Below are positions 23,419 through 32,073 of a DNA stretch of 38,055 nucleotides, in pieces (position 1 is the first letter of the stretch; each line of letters opens with the position of its first letter). The notes below the pieces were generated by a model that had not been told where the DNA came from, searched no databases, and saw nothing but the letters and a program-made list of their open reading frames with translations. The DNA is from AC-32 sp963746155 (GTDB lineage: Bacteria > Actinomycetota > Thermoleophilia > Gaiellales > Gaiellaceae), in assembly GCA_963746155.1 (NCBI GenBank), contig CAVVAB010000003.1, forward strand, positions 1 to 38,055. Direction: 5' to 3'. The position numbers were made by a program, and so were the translations under genes.

Positions 23419-24229
23419 ATGCTGCTCAGCGAGGTGGGGTACGCGCAGCCGGACACGCTCGAGCAGGCACTCGAGGTTCTCGCGCAGCACGAAGGCGCGC
23501 GTGCCCTGGCCGGCGGACAGACCCTGATCAACGTCATGAAGGCGCGCGCGGCGTCGCCCGACGTGCTCGTCGACCTGAACCGGATCTCCGCGCTGAAGGG
23601 GATCGACCTCGATGCCGACGGCACGCTCGAGATCGGCCCGATGACGACCTACTCCGAGCTGATCGCCTCGCCCGAGGCCCGTGCGCGGCCGATCCTCGGC
23701 GAGGTCTGCGCCCAGATCGCCGACGTGCAGGTCCGGAACCGCGGCACGATCGGCGGGAACATCTGCTCGAGCGACCCGACGAACCACCTGCCGCCGCTGA
23801 TGGTCTCGATCGGCGCGCAGATGACGATCGCGGGCGCCGACGGCGAGCGGACCGTTGCCGCGGACGAGTTCTTCCTCGGCGTCTACATGACCGCCGTCGC
23901 ACCCGAGGAGCTGCTGACGAAGATCACGATCCCGGCCGGCCGCAGCGACGGCTTCGCCGCGATCCCGATCGGCAAGGACGGCACCTGCATCGTCAACGCG
24001 GCCGCGACCGCGAACGGGGAGCTGCGCGTCGCGCTCGGCTGCGTCGGCGCCGTTCCGGAGCTGGTGACCGCCGGCCTCGGCGGACGCGGATGCGGTGCGC
24101 GAGGCCGTGCGCGGGGCCGGGATCGAGCCGCCCGGCGACGTGCACGCGTCGTCCGACTACCGCCGCCACCTGGCCGAGGTCGTCGCGGCCCGCGCTGCCG
24201 CGCAGGCGTCCGAGAGGGCGGGCGAGTAG
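23419..24229 (+). CDS. molybdenum hydroxylase FAD subunit (CoxM-like, one frameshift)
   Basis: The medium, FAD-binding subunit of a xanthine-dehydrogenase/CO-dehydrogenase-family enzyme. It passes electrons from the iron-sulphur subunit to an acceptor. The FAD-binding motifs are ALAGGQTLINVMKAR (residues ~32-46) and RNRGTIGGNICSSDPTNHLPP (split RNRGTIGGNICSS and DPTNHLPP, ~106-126). IPIGKDGTCIVNAAA leads the C-terminal domain. A surplus base near 24079 shifts the frame; corrected, the protein is 269 residues and ends at TAG 24227-24229, one base into the next GTG. The first 220 residues are intact, and the tail reads ADADAVREAVRGAGIEPPGD in the other frame. Confidence 0.88.
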
Positions 24230-24711
24230 TGGCCGCCGTCGAGACCACGAAGACGATCACGGTCGAGATCAACGGCGAGACGTTCGAGCGAGAGGTCGAC
24301 TCGCGCCGCCTCCTGATCCACTTCATCCGCGACGACGTCGACCTGACGGGCTCGCACATCGGCTGCGACACCGGCAACTGCGGCGCGTGCAGCGTGATTC
24401 TCGACGGCACGCTCGTGAAGAGCTGCATGCTGCTCGCCGTCCAGGCGGACGGCTGCTCGATCGAGACCGTCGAGGGGCTGTCCGAGCCCGGCGAGCTGAA
24501 CGAGCTCCAGCAGGCGTTCAACGACCAGCACGCGCTCCAGTGCGGCTACTGCACGCCCGGGATGCTGATGAGCGCGACCGCCCTGCTGCGCGAGAACTCG
24601 AGCCCGTCCGACGAGGAGATCTCGCGCGCGATCCAGGGGAACATCTGCCGCTGCACCGGCTACTGGAACATCGTCAAGGCGATCAGGGCCGCCTCGGGCC
24701 AGGAGGTCTGA
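24229..24711 (+). CDS. molybdenum hydroxylase 2Fe-2S subunit (CoxS-like)
   Basis: A 160-residue small subunit carrying two [2Fe-2S] clusters. The plant-ferredoxin-type N-terminal domain has GCDTGNCGACSVILDG, with a further cysteine in KSCMLLAVQ. The all-helical C-terminal domain has CGYCTPGMLM and NICRCTGY. All eight cluster cysteines are visible. The GTG at 24229 overlaps the upstream stop. It is directly followed by the large subunit (stop TGA then GTG), so M, S and L are made from one mRNA, as in aerobic CO-dehydrogenase-type operons. Confidence 0.95.
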   Translation: MAAVETTKTITVEINGETFEREVDSRRLLIHFIRDDVDLTGSHIGCDTGNCGACSVILDGTLVKSCMLLAVQADGCSIETVEGLSEPGELNELQQAFNDQHALQCGYCTPGMLMSATALLRENSSPSDEEISRAIQGNICRCTGYWNIVKAIRAASGQEV

Positions 24712-27189
24712 GTGAGCGAGACGACCACCGTCACCGAGCCGATCGTCGTCGAGGAGGGCGAGACCAAGCCCGGCTACGCGGGCCAGAGCGTCAGGCGCAA
24801 GGAGGACAAGCGCCTCGTCCAGGGCGAGGGCCTGTTCGTGGACGACGTCAAGCGCCACAACATGGGCTACGTCCACTTCGTCCGCTCGCCGTACGCCCAC
24901 GCGAAGATCCGCTCGGTCGACGTCTCGAAGGCGCTCGAGCATCCGGGCGTGTACGGGACGCTGACCGGGGACGAGGTCGCGCTCATGACCGACCCGTTCT
25001 TCCAGATCTCCTCGCCGCCCGGCGCGCACATCAAGGACTACTGCCTCGCGGTCGGGAAGGCGCGTTTCGTCGGCGAGCCGGTCGCGGCGGTGGTGGCGAC
25101 GACGCGCGAGATCGCACGCGACGCCTCGGAGCTCGTCGAGGTCGACTACGAGCCGCTTCCCGTGATCACCGATGCGAGGCGCGCGCTCGAGGACGAGGCG
25201 CCGGTCCTCCACGACGAGGCCGGCACGAACCTGACCTGGGAGGGCGTCTACGAGTGGGGCGACCTCGACCAGGCGTTCTCCGAGGCCGACCGGATCGTGA
25301 AGATCTCGGAGCTCCACTTCGACCGGTTCAACTCGACCCCGCTCGAGTGCAACGGGGCGCTCGTCGAGTTCAACCGCGGGATCGGTCAGTGGACGATCAC
25401 CACGAACAACCAGTTCCCGGGGTTCGCGGCGATCATGATGGGGCCGGCGATGCGGGTCGGGCTGGACAAGCTCCGCCTCGTCACCCAGGACATCGGCGGC
25501 GGGTTCGGCAACAAGATCACCTCGCACCCGCAGCTCGTCGCGTGCTGCCTGCTCGCGCGCAAGCTGAACCGGACCGTCCAGTGGACGGAGTGGCGCACGG
25601 ACTTCCACCTCTCGATGTCGCACGGGAACGAGCGCTGGTTCCAGGACACCGAGGTTGCGGTGAAGGACGACGGCACGCTGCTCGGGTTCCGGACCGTCGC
25701 GCTCGACGACGCGGGCGCGTGGCTGCGCTACGAGCCGCTCGGCGGCGTGATCTGGGCGCAGGTGACCCCTGGCCTGTACCGCTGGAAGCACATCCGGCTC
25801 GACTTCAGGCAGGTGGTGACGAACAAGGCGCCGGTCTCGCCGAACCGCGGCTACTCGCGGATGCAGCACCTCTGGTTCACGGAACGGGTGATCGACATCG
25901 TGGCGCACGAGCTCGGGCTCGACCCGGTCGACGTGCGCAAGCGCAACTACATCAAGGCCGAGGAGATGCCGTACACGACGCCGAACGGCTGCGTCTACGA
26001 CTCGGGCGACTACGCGGGGATGCTCGACACGGCGCTCGAGCTGATCGGCTACGAGGCGATCGAGGAGCGGCGCGTCGATGCGGAGAGCCGCGGGAAGGTG
26101 CTCGGCTTCGGGATCGGCTCGACGCTCGACTCGGGCACGAACAACTTCGGCCAGTCGCGCCTGATCAACCCGGAGCTCCAGTTCTCGGGCAACAACGAGG
26201 TCGCGACGGTGAAGCTCGACATCTTCGGCGAGATCGTCGTCACGCTCGGGACGACCCCGCAGGGGCAGGGTCACGAGACGACGGCCTCTCAGGTCGTCGC
26301 CGACATCCTCGGCTGCTCGGTCGACGACGTGCACGTGCGCGCGGGCCACGACTCGTACTGGAACTCGCACGCCGGCTTCTCCGGCACCTACGCGAGCCAG
26401 TTCGCGGTCACGGGGCTCGGGGCGGTCAAGGGGGCGACGGACATGCTCGCGGTCGAGATGCGCAAGCTCGCCTCGGTGATCCTCGGCTGCACGCCCGACG
26501 ACATCGAGCTCGCGGAGGGGTTCGCCCGGATCAGGGGCAATCCGGAAGCGGCGCTGCCGTTCATGGCGCTCGGCGCGATCATCAACGCGAACAACGCGGG
26601 CCTCCCCGAGGATCTCGACGTGACGCTCAACTGCCGCTACGTCTACCGGCCGCCGTTCGAGGTCCCGGACGTCGAGAAGAAGTACGGGAACCTGACGCTC
26701 ACCTACGCGACGCAGATCCACGTCGCGATCGTCGAGGTCGACCCCGAGACCGGCGTCTACGAGGTCGTCGACTACGCGGCCGTCGACGACTGCGGCGTGC
26801 GGATCAACCCGCAGGTCGTCGAGGGCCAGGTGATGGGCGCGACCGCACAGGCGCTCGGCGCGGCGACCCACGAGACGTTCACCTACGACGAGGACGGGAA
26901 CCTGCTGACGCCCAACTTCTACGACTACCACGTGCCGCACGCGCTCGACATGCCGCCGCTCAAGACGGGCAGCACCGAGAGCCCCTCGCCGTTCACCGCG
27001 CTCGGCACGAAGGGCATGGGCGAGGGCGGCGGCGCCGGGATCCACGCGGTGTGCGCCGCGCTGCAGGACGCGCTCAGCTCCCGCGGCAAGCCGGTCGTCT
27101 ACGACAGCTGCAACCCGTACCACCGGGTCTGGGAGCTGCTCAGCGACCCCGAGTCCTCGCGGGCGCGCGTGTCCGTGGAGGCGTCGTGA
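24712..27189 (+). CDS. molybdenum hydroxylase catalytic subunit (xanthine dehydrogenase family, CoxL-like)
   Basis: An 825-residue molybdopterin-cytosine-dinucleotide-binding subunit that would hydroxylate a substrate with water-derived oxygen. The N-terminal domain starts RRKEDKRLVQGEGLFVDDVK. Cofactor contacts are QDIGGGFGNKI (residues ~261-271) and GTTPQGQGHETTASQ (~513-527). The essential active-site Glu lies in TKGMGEGGGAG (~765). The loop that reads AYRCSFR in true CO dehydrogenase and usually RGAGR in other members reads SPNRGYSRMQHLW here, so CO is not the expected substrate. Heteroaromatics or aldehydes are likelier. It is coupled to coxG by a GTGA overlap. Confidence 0.93.
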   Translation: MSETTTVTEPIVVEEGETKPGYAGQSVRRKEDKRLVQGEGLFVDDVKRHNMGYVHFVRSPYAHAKIRSVDVSKALEHPGVYGTLTGDEVALMTDPFFQISSPPGAHIKDYCLAVGKARFVGEPVAAVVATTREIARDASELVEVDYEPLPVITDARRALEDEAPVLHDEAGTNLTWEGVYEWGDLDQAFSEADRIVKISELHFDRFNSTPLECNGALVEFNRGIGQWTITTNNQFPGFAAIMMGPAMRVGLDKLRLVTQDIGGGFGNKITSHPQLVACCLLARKLNRTVQWTEWRTDFHLSMSHGNERWFQDTEVAVKDDGTLLGFRTVALDDAGAWLRYEPLGGVIWAQVTPGLYRWKHIRLDFRQVVTNKAPVSPNRGYSRMQHLWFTERVIDIVAHELGLDPVDVRKRNYIKAEEMPYTTPNGCVYDSGDYAGMLDTALELIGYEAIEERRVDAESRGKVLGFGIGSTLDSGTNNFGQSRLINPELQFSGNNEVATVKLDIFGEIVVTLGTTPQGQGHETTASQVVADILGCSVDDVHVRAGHDSYWNSHAGFSGTYASQFAVTGLGAVKGATDMLAVEMRKLASVILGCTPDDIELAEGFARIRGNPEAALPFMALGAIINANNAGLPEDLDVTLNCRYVYRPPFEVPDVEKKYGNLTLTYATQIHVAIVEVDPETGVYEVVDYAAVDDCGVRINPQVVEGQVMGATAQALGAATHETFTYDEDGNLLTPNFYDYHVPHALDMPPLKTGSTESPSPFTALGTKGMGEGGGAGIHAVCAALQDALSSRGKPVVYDSCNPYHRVWELLSDPESSRARVSVEAS

Positions 27190-27650
27190 AGGTCTCCGGC
27201 GAGCGCGTGTTCGACGCGCCGCGCGCGTCGGTCTGGCACGTCCTGAACGACCCGGCCTCGATGGCGAAGACGATGCCCGGAGTCGAGAGCTTCGACGTCC
27301 AGGACGACAAGCACTGGCGGGCGTTCGTGAAGATCCCGCTCGGCCTCGGCGGCCTCAAGCTGACGATGGACATGGAGAAGATCGAGGAGCGCGAGCCCGA
27401 GTTCGCGCAGCTCTCGATCAAGGGCAACGGCGTCGGGGCGATGCTCAACATGACGACGGCGTTCACGCTGACCGAGGACGGCGGCGGCACGAAGATGGAC
27501 TGGGAGGCCGACGTGCACATCGCCGGCCCCGTCGGCTCGATGGGTCAGCGCGTGCTCCAGCCGATCGTCAACCAGCAGGTCGAGCACGTCCTGAACGCGC
27601 TCGACGAGCAGGTCAGGGACGCCGCGGCACCGACCCCGGCCGAGAGCTAG
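27186..27650 (+). CDS. CoxG-like SRPBCC protein
   Basis: A 154-residue START/SRPBCC-fold protein of the CoxG family. It begins VSGERVFDAPRASVWHVLND and has MAKTMPGVESFD, AFVKIPLGLGGLKL and DWEADVHIAGPVGSMG. CoxG proteins accompany molybdenum hydroxylases and are thought to help with membrane association. The C-terminus here is short and lacks a long hydrophobic tail. The GTG start overlaps the coxL stop. The LLM oxidoreductase starts 5 bases after its stop. Confidence 0.88.
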   Translation: MKVSGERVFDAPRASVWHVLNDPASMAKTMPGVESFDVQDDKHWRAFVKIPLGLGGLKLTMDMEKIEEREPEFAQLSIKGNGVGAMLNMTTAFTLTEDGGGTKMDWEADVHIAGPVGSMGQRVLQPIVNQQVEHVLNALDEQVRDAAAPTPAES

Positions 27651-27655
27651 ACCCC

Positions 27656-28687
27656 GTGGCGCAGCCGTTCCGGATCGGGGTCATGCAGCTGACCATGGAG
27701 CCGCTCGACGAGATGGTCGCGTCCGCGCAGGCGATGGACGAGGCGGGGATGGACACGATCTGGCTCGCCGAGGCCTACCCGTGGTGGCGCAAGCACCAGA
27801 TGGAGGCACGCTCCTCGACGGTCAGCTCCGCGGTCATCGCGCAGGCGACCGAGCGGCTCACGATCGGCTGGGGGATCATCTCGCCGTTCACGCGCCATCC
27901 GGTGCAGGTCGCGATGGACGCGCGGGTCGTGCAGGAGGCGGCGGGCCCGGGCCGGTTCATCCTCGGCTTCGGAACCTCGAAGATCTTCCTCAACAACGCG
28001 ATGATGCAGACGAACAAGACTCTCGGGCCGATGCGAGACGCCGTTGAGATCGTGCGCGGCGTGCTCGGCGGCGAGGCCTTCGAGTACGCGGGCTCGACGT
28101 GGAACGCGTCGGTCCCCGCGCTCGATCCGGCGGCGCACTCGCCGCGCGAGGTGCCGCCGGTCTACGTCGCGGCAACTGCACCGAAGATGCAGGCGCTCGC
28201 CGGCGAGATCGGCGACGGATGCCTCACGCCGTCGATCACGACGCCTGCGTTCGTCCGCTACACGCGCGAGAAGGTCGCGAGCGACATCGACATCGGCTGC
28301 ACCATCGTCGCCTCGATCCACGAGTCGGACCGCGACGCGGGGCGCGACGGCGCGCGCGAGATCGCCGGCATGTACCTCGCGAACAAGGTGCAGAACATCC
28401 AGGGCGCCGCCGACACGCTGCTCGACCTCGCCGGGATCGAGCAGGACGAGATTCGCCCGGTCGCGGAGGCGATGGAGCGCGGCGGGCGCCTCGCGGCGAA
28501 GGCGGAGGTCAGCGACGCGCTGCTGGACAAGTGCAAGCCGATCGCCGGCACGCCCGACGATTGCATCGCCGCGATCGAGGAGTATCGCGAGGCGGGCTGC
28601 ACCCACGTCATGCTCGAGCTCTGGGGCGACCGGCGGCACGAGCAGATTCGGCTCTTCGGCGAGCGCGTCCTGCCGAGCGTCCGCTGA
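27656..28687 (+). CDS. LLM-class flavin/F420-dependent oxidoreductase
   Basis: A 343-residue luciferase-like TIM-barrel protein (bacterial luciferase/F420-dependent methylene-H4MPT reductase superfamily). It shows GMDTIWLAEAYPWW, a hydride-handling region TIGWGIISPFTRHPVQVAM, and the superfamily-typical AAGPGRFILGFGTSK and PPVYVAATAPKMQALAGEIGDG. A monooxygenase using FMNH2 or a dehydrogenase using F420 are both possible; nothing in the sequence settles the cofactor. The GTG at 27656 is 5 bases after coxG, and the stop overlaps the M20 ATG. Position in the operon suggests it acts on the product of the molybdenum hydroxylase. Confidence 0.87.
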   Translation: MAQPFRIGVMQLTMEPLDEMVASAQAMDEAGMDTIWLAEAYPWWRKHQMEARSSTVSSAVIAQATERLTIGWGIISPFTRHPVQVAMDARVVQEAAGPGRFILGFGTSKIFLNNAMMQTNKTLGPMRDAVEIVRGVLGGEAFEYAGSTWNASVPALDPAAHSPREVPPVYVAATAPKMQALAGEIGDGCLTPSITTPAFVRYTREKVASDIDIGCTIVASIHESDRDAGRDGAREIAGMYLANKVQNIQGAADTLLDLAGIEQDEIRPVAEAMERGGRLAAKAEVSDALLDKCKPIAGTPDDCIAAIEEYREAGCTHVMLELWGDRRHEQIRLFGERVLPSVR

Positions 28688-29913
28688 TGGCCGTCTCGAT
28701 CGACCGCGACCGCCTCGTCGACTGGGCGAAGCAGGCGATCTCGATCCCGAGCTTCACCGGGAGCGAGGGCGAGATGGCGAGCTTCATGGCGGAGACGTTC
28801 GACGAGATCGGCCTCGCGGTGCAGTGGCAGCAGGTCGAGCAGGGGCGCGCGAACGTCCTCGCCACGCTGAGCGGTGCAGGCGGCGGGCCGGCGCTGATGT
28901 TCAACGGGCACATGGACACGTCGTACTCCGGCCGCGAGCCCTGGCTGGCGAACGTGCGGGGCTTCCAGCCGGATCCCTTCATCCGCGACAAGCGGCTCTA
29001 CGGGCTCGGGATCTCGAACATGAAGGGCGCGCTCGCCTGCTACGTCGAAGCGGTGCGCGCGCTGCTGGACGACGGCGTCCGCCTGCGCGGCGACGTCCTG
29101 GTGGCTGCCGTCTGCGGCGAGATCGAGAAGGCGCAGCAGGGCGACGCACAGGGGGCGGAGTACCGCGGCTACGCGACCGGCACGCGCCACCTCGTCACGC
29201 ACGGCGGCGTCGCCGACATGTGCATCCTCGGCGAGCCGACCGAGGGCAAGGTCGTCCTCGGGCACTTCGGCTCGCTCTGGCTGCGGGTGTCGACCCAGGG
29301 GAACTTCATCCACACGGCGTTCAGCGAGGGCAAGCGCGACCAGAACTCGATCCTGCGCATGCGCGAGGTGCTCGACGCGGTGCTGGAGTGGATCCCGACC
29401 TGGGAGGACGACCCCGACAACGCCTATCGAGGCGCGAAGGCGATCGTCAACGTCGGCGCGCTGCGAGGCGGGTTCGGCTGGCGCGTCTCGCGCACGCCGC
29501 ACCGGACCGACCTGTTCCTCGACGTGCGCGTGCCGCCGACGAAGGCGATGCCGCTCGCGCGGCGGCAGGTGCTGGAGATGGTCCGTGGTCTGCAGAGGCG
29601 GTTCCCCGAGTACGGCGTCGAGGGCGAGGTCTACGTCTCGGCGCCCGGAGCCGAGATCGCCGAGGACCATCCGCTCGTCGCGGCTCTCGACGCGAGCCAT
29701 GCCGAGGTGTTCGGCTCGCCGCCGGAGCGCGACGTCACGCGCTGGTTCTCCGACGCCTCGGCCCTGACGCGCTACGGCGTGCCGACCGTCAACTACGGCA
29801 CCTCGACCGGGCTGCTGGACACCGAATACGGCGAGAATCTCGAGATCGCGGGGCTGGTCGACACGGCACGGGTCTATGCGCTCGCCGCGCAGCGGGTCTG
29901 CGGGGTGGCATGA
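28687..29913 (+). CDS. M20-family amidohydrolase/deacylase with altered metal ligands
   Basis: A 408-residue protein with the overall M20 (ArgE/DapE/ACY1) plan: catalytic domain, inserted dimerisation domain (about residues 190-300), catalytic domain. FNGHMDTSYSG keeps the first His and Asp. The bridging-aspartate motif, normally GRGxxDMKG, reads GLGISNMKG with Asn. The general-base region, normally DEE, reads CGEIEKAQQG. ILGEPTEGKV keeps the third ligand Glu. The usual C-terminal His motif is not visible (NYGTSTGLLDTEYGE). It may bind a different metal or act on an unusual amide. The ATG overlaps the LLM stop and its stop overlaps the FAH ATG. Confidence 0.82.
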   Translation: MAVSIDRDRLVDWAKQAISIPSFTGSEGEMASFMAETFDEIGLAVQWQQVEQGRANVLATLSGAGGGPALMFNGHMDTSYSGREPWLANVRGFQPDPFIRDKRLYGLGISNMKGALACYVEAVRALLDDGVRLRGDVLVAAVCGEIEKAQQGDAQGAEYRGYATGTRHLVTHGGVADMCILGEPTEGKVVLGHFGSLWLRVSTQGNFIHTAFSEGKRDQNSILRMREVLDAVLEWIPTWEDDPDNAYRGAKAIVNVGALRGGFGWRVSRTPHRTDLFLDVRVPPTKAMPLARRQVLEMVRGLQRRFPEYGVEGEVYVSAPGAEIAEDHPLVAALDASHAEVFGSPPERDVTRWFSDASALTRYGVPTVNYGTSTGLLDTEYGENLEIAGLVDTARVYALAAQRVCGVA

Positions 29914-30779
29914 AGCTCGTCACGTTCGACGACGGGCGCATCGGCGAGGTGCGCGACGACCGGGTGCTCGAGCTCGGCGCGCACTCGATGCGCGAGTACT
30001 TCGAGGCCGGCGCCGTGGCGGGGCCGACCGGCCGCGAGCACGCGCTCGCGGATGTGCGGTTGCGCGCACCGATCGTGCCGAAGAAGTTCTTCCACACGGC
30101 CGGCAACTTCCGCGAGCACGAGGAGGAGTCGAAGAACGTCGACTGGGCGCACGAGATCGCGCCGTGGATCGTGTTCTTCCAGAACGTGGACGCGATCATC
30201 GGGCCCGACGATCCGGTCGTGTACCCCGAGCATCTGACCGAGGAGCTCGACTACGAGCTGGAGCTGGCGATCGTGATCCGGAAGGCGGGGAAGTGGTTCT
30301 CGCCCGAGGAGGCGGCCGACTACATCGGCGGCTACGTGATCTTCAACGACATCACCGCGCGCGACATCCAGCGGCGCGAGATGCGGTCCGGCGTGTTCTC
30401 GTTCTGCAAGGCGATCGACACGTTCTGCCCGCTCGGGCCGTGGATCGTGACGCCCGACGAGATCCCGGATCCGCACGACCTGGCGATGGAGCTGCGCGTG
30501 AACGGCGAGCCGCGGCAGGAGTCGCATTCGCGGAACATGTCCGTGACGATCCCGGAGATCCTGAGCCACTACTCCGCCCTGGGCTACTCGGCGGGCGATG
30601 TGGTCTCGACCGGGACCGTGAGCGGCGTGGCCGGGTTCAGCGACGACCCCGCGTCGTTGTACCTCAAGCCCGGCGACGTGATGGAGGCCGAGATCGAGCG
30701 GATCGGCGTGCTGCGCAACCCGGTCATCTCGTGGCAAGAGGCCCACGGCGAGCCGGCCCCGGAGCGCGTGCGCTGGTGA
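29910..30779 (+). CDS. fumarylacetoacetate-hydrolase-family enzyme
   Basis: A 289-residue FAH-superfamily protein that hydrolyses or decarboxylates 2-oxo acids with a divalent metal. Landmarks are FFHTAGNFREHEEE (residues ~61-74), EELDYELELAIVI (acidic metal ligands near 111-123), GGYVIFNDITARDIQRRE, and the C-terminal VSTGTVSGVAGF. Related enzymes cleave acylpyruvates or isomerise 2-hydroxyhepta-2,4-dienedioate in aromatic degradation, which fits a ring-degradation pathway. The ATGA overlap couples it to the M20 gene. A hairpin follows 28 bases after its stop. Confidence 0.9.
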   Translation: MKLVTFDDGRIGEVRDDRVLELGAHSMREYFEAGAVAGPTGREHALADVRLRAPIVPKKFFHTAGNFREHEEESKNVDWAHEIAPWIVFFQNVDAIIGPDDPVVYPEHLTEELDYELELAIVIRKAGKWFSPEEAADYIGGYVIFNDITARDIQRREMRSGVFSFCKAIDTFCPLGPWIVTPDEIPDPHDLAMELRVNGEPRQESHSRNMSVTIPEILSHYSALGYSAGDVVSTGTVSGVAGFSDDPASLYLKPGDVMEAEIERIGVLRNPVISWQEAHGEPAPERVRW

Positions 30780-30806
30780 CGCCCGACTGCCCTCTAATGT
30801 TCATCC

Positions 30807-30823
30807 CCCCACCCAGGGTGGGG
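30807..30823 (+). terminator. 7-bp GC hairpin after the FAH gene
   Basis: CCCCACC (30807-30813), loop CAG, GGTGGGG (30817-30823), followed by CTCTTTG. It is a compact hairpin with a weak T-tail between two gene groups. It probably ends or attenuates the cox-like operon transcript. Confidence 0.5.
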
Positions 30824-30827
30824 CTCT

Positions 30828-30858
30828 TTGACCCGCCTCCCTCGACGTCGACGATAGC
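30828..30858 (+). promoter_or_regulatory. weak candidate promoter of the M24 operon
   Basis: TTGACC (30828-30833) and GATAGC (30853-30858) are separated by 19 bases, just after the hairpin and 53 bases before the M24 start. The -10 match is poor. Confidence 0.28.
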
Positions 30859-30911
30859 GCCGGATCGCGCACCTGTCTGTGACGGGGGCGTGCCGGAAGC
30901 GTGACGATCTC

Positions 30912-32073
30912 GTGAGCTGGCCCCGCGACGACGCCAAGCTCGAACGCGTGCGCCGGCTGATGGCGGAGGAGGAGCTCGACGCGCTCGTCGTCCGCGCGCC
31001 CGACAACGTCCTCTACCTGACGAACTTCTGGAGCATGAAGGGCTACGACGCCGTCGTCTTCCCGCGCGAGGGCGAGCCGACGCTCCTGTGCCTCGAGGCC
31101 TCCGAGGAGGACGCGGCCCGAACCGCCTGGACCACGGACGTCCGCCCGATCCAGGGCTACGCCGCCGACGACCCGCGGCCCCCGACCGCGCGCACCCTGG
31201 AGCTCGCGCAGGAGGTGGCGCGCGGCTACGGCCGGGTCGGCCTCGAGCTCAGCCTGGGCACCCAGGCCAGCGACCGCATGGTCGGCGAGCCGACGACCTA
31301 CACCGCCGCCTGGTTCGCCGGCTTCGGCGAGACGCGCCACCGACGCAACCCCGCTCCTCGCGCACGCACGCGCGGTCAAGACGGAGCAGGAGCAGGAGCG
31401 GATGCGGCTCGCCAACGAGATCGCGGCCGCCGCGATGGAGCACACACGCGAGCACCTCCGCCCCGGAATGAAGGAGTCCCAGGCGGCCGCGATCTGGCAG
31501 GGCTTCGTGCACGGAGAGGGCACCGGCTGGAACGGCCAGGTCGAGCTCGCGCTTCCCTTCTCGCTCGTCTGGTCGGGCCCGGGGATCAAGACGTTCACCG
31601 CGACCGGCGACCTCCCGGTCAAGGAAGACGAGCCGACGCTCTTCGAAATCTGGGTCTGCGCTGACGGCTACTGGGCCGACCACACGAAGAATCTCTGTCC
31701 CGGCGAGCTGCGTGCCGAGTACGCCGAGCTCGAGCAGCAGCTGCTCGAGGTCTACGGCCGCGCGCTCGATCATTGCCGGCCCGGCGCCTCGTTTCCGGAG
31801 CTCGACCGGCTCGTCCGCGCCGGGCTTGCCGAGGCCGGCTACGAGGGGCAGCCGTCGCACCCGATCTGCCACGGGATCGGCGCTCGCGCGCACGAGCCGC
31901 CGTACGCGCACCAGGCGGGCGGCGGCACGATCGAGGCGGGCATGGTGCTGGCGATCGAGCCGGGCGTCTACTGGGAGGGCGGCGGCGGCCTGCGCGTCGA
32001 GGACAACTTCCTGATCACCGAGTCGGGCGCCGAGAAGCTCTCGCCGTTCCCTGACGGGGTGGTCTGCGGATGA
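30912..32073 (+). CDS. M24 creatinase/prolidase-family hydrolase (one frameshift)
   Basis: A surplus base near 31340 separates the N-terminal creatinase-type domain (RRLMAEEELDALVVRAPDN, LYLTNFWSMKGYDAVVF) from the pita-bread catalytic domain. Corrected length is 386 residues. Catalytic landmarks are FEIWVCADGYWADHTKN (second metal Asp present, first position Glu instead of Asp), HPICHGIGARAHEPPYA (His ligand), VLAIEPGVYWEGGGG and LRVEDNF (Glu ligands). Family members cleave Xaa-Pro peptides or, in creatinase, a guanidino C-N bond. The GTG at 30912 gives MSWPRDDAKLERVRR. The stop overlaps the next ATG. Confidence 0.83.

Noticed and set aside
23286..23420. ATG at 23420 as BrkB start (another CATG overlap with coxM)
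   Set aside because: It would add a 45-residue non-family tail; the GTG at 23285 with GGGGGAG upstream gives the normal N-terminus and frees the coxM promoter.
24157..27123. 988-codon open frame on the minus strand opposite coxS/coxL
   Set aside because: Composition is the Arg/Val/Asp/Leu-rich pattern expected antisense to a GC-rich gene, and no domain is visible. coxS and coxL are unmistakable.
22803..27185. 1615-codon plus-strand open frame ending in CoxG
   Set aside because: Only the last 154 codons resemble a protein family; the rest is a frame shadow of BrkB, coxM, coxS and coxL.
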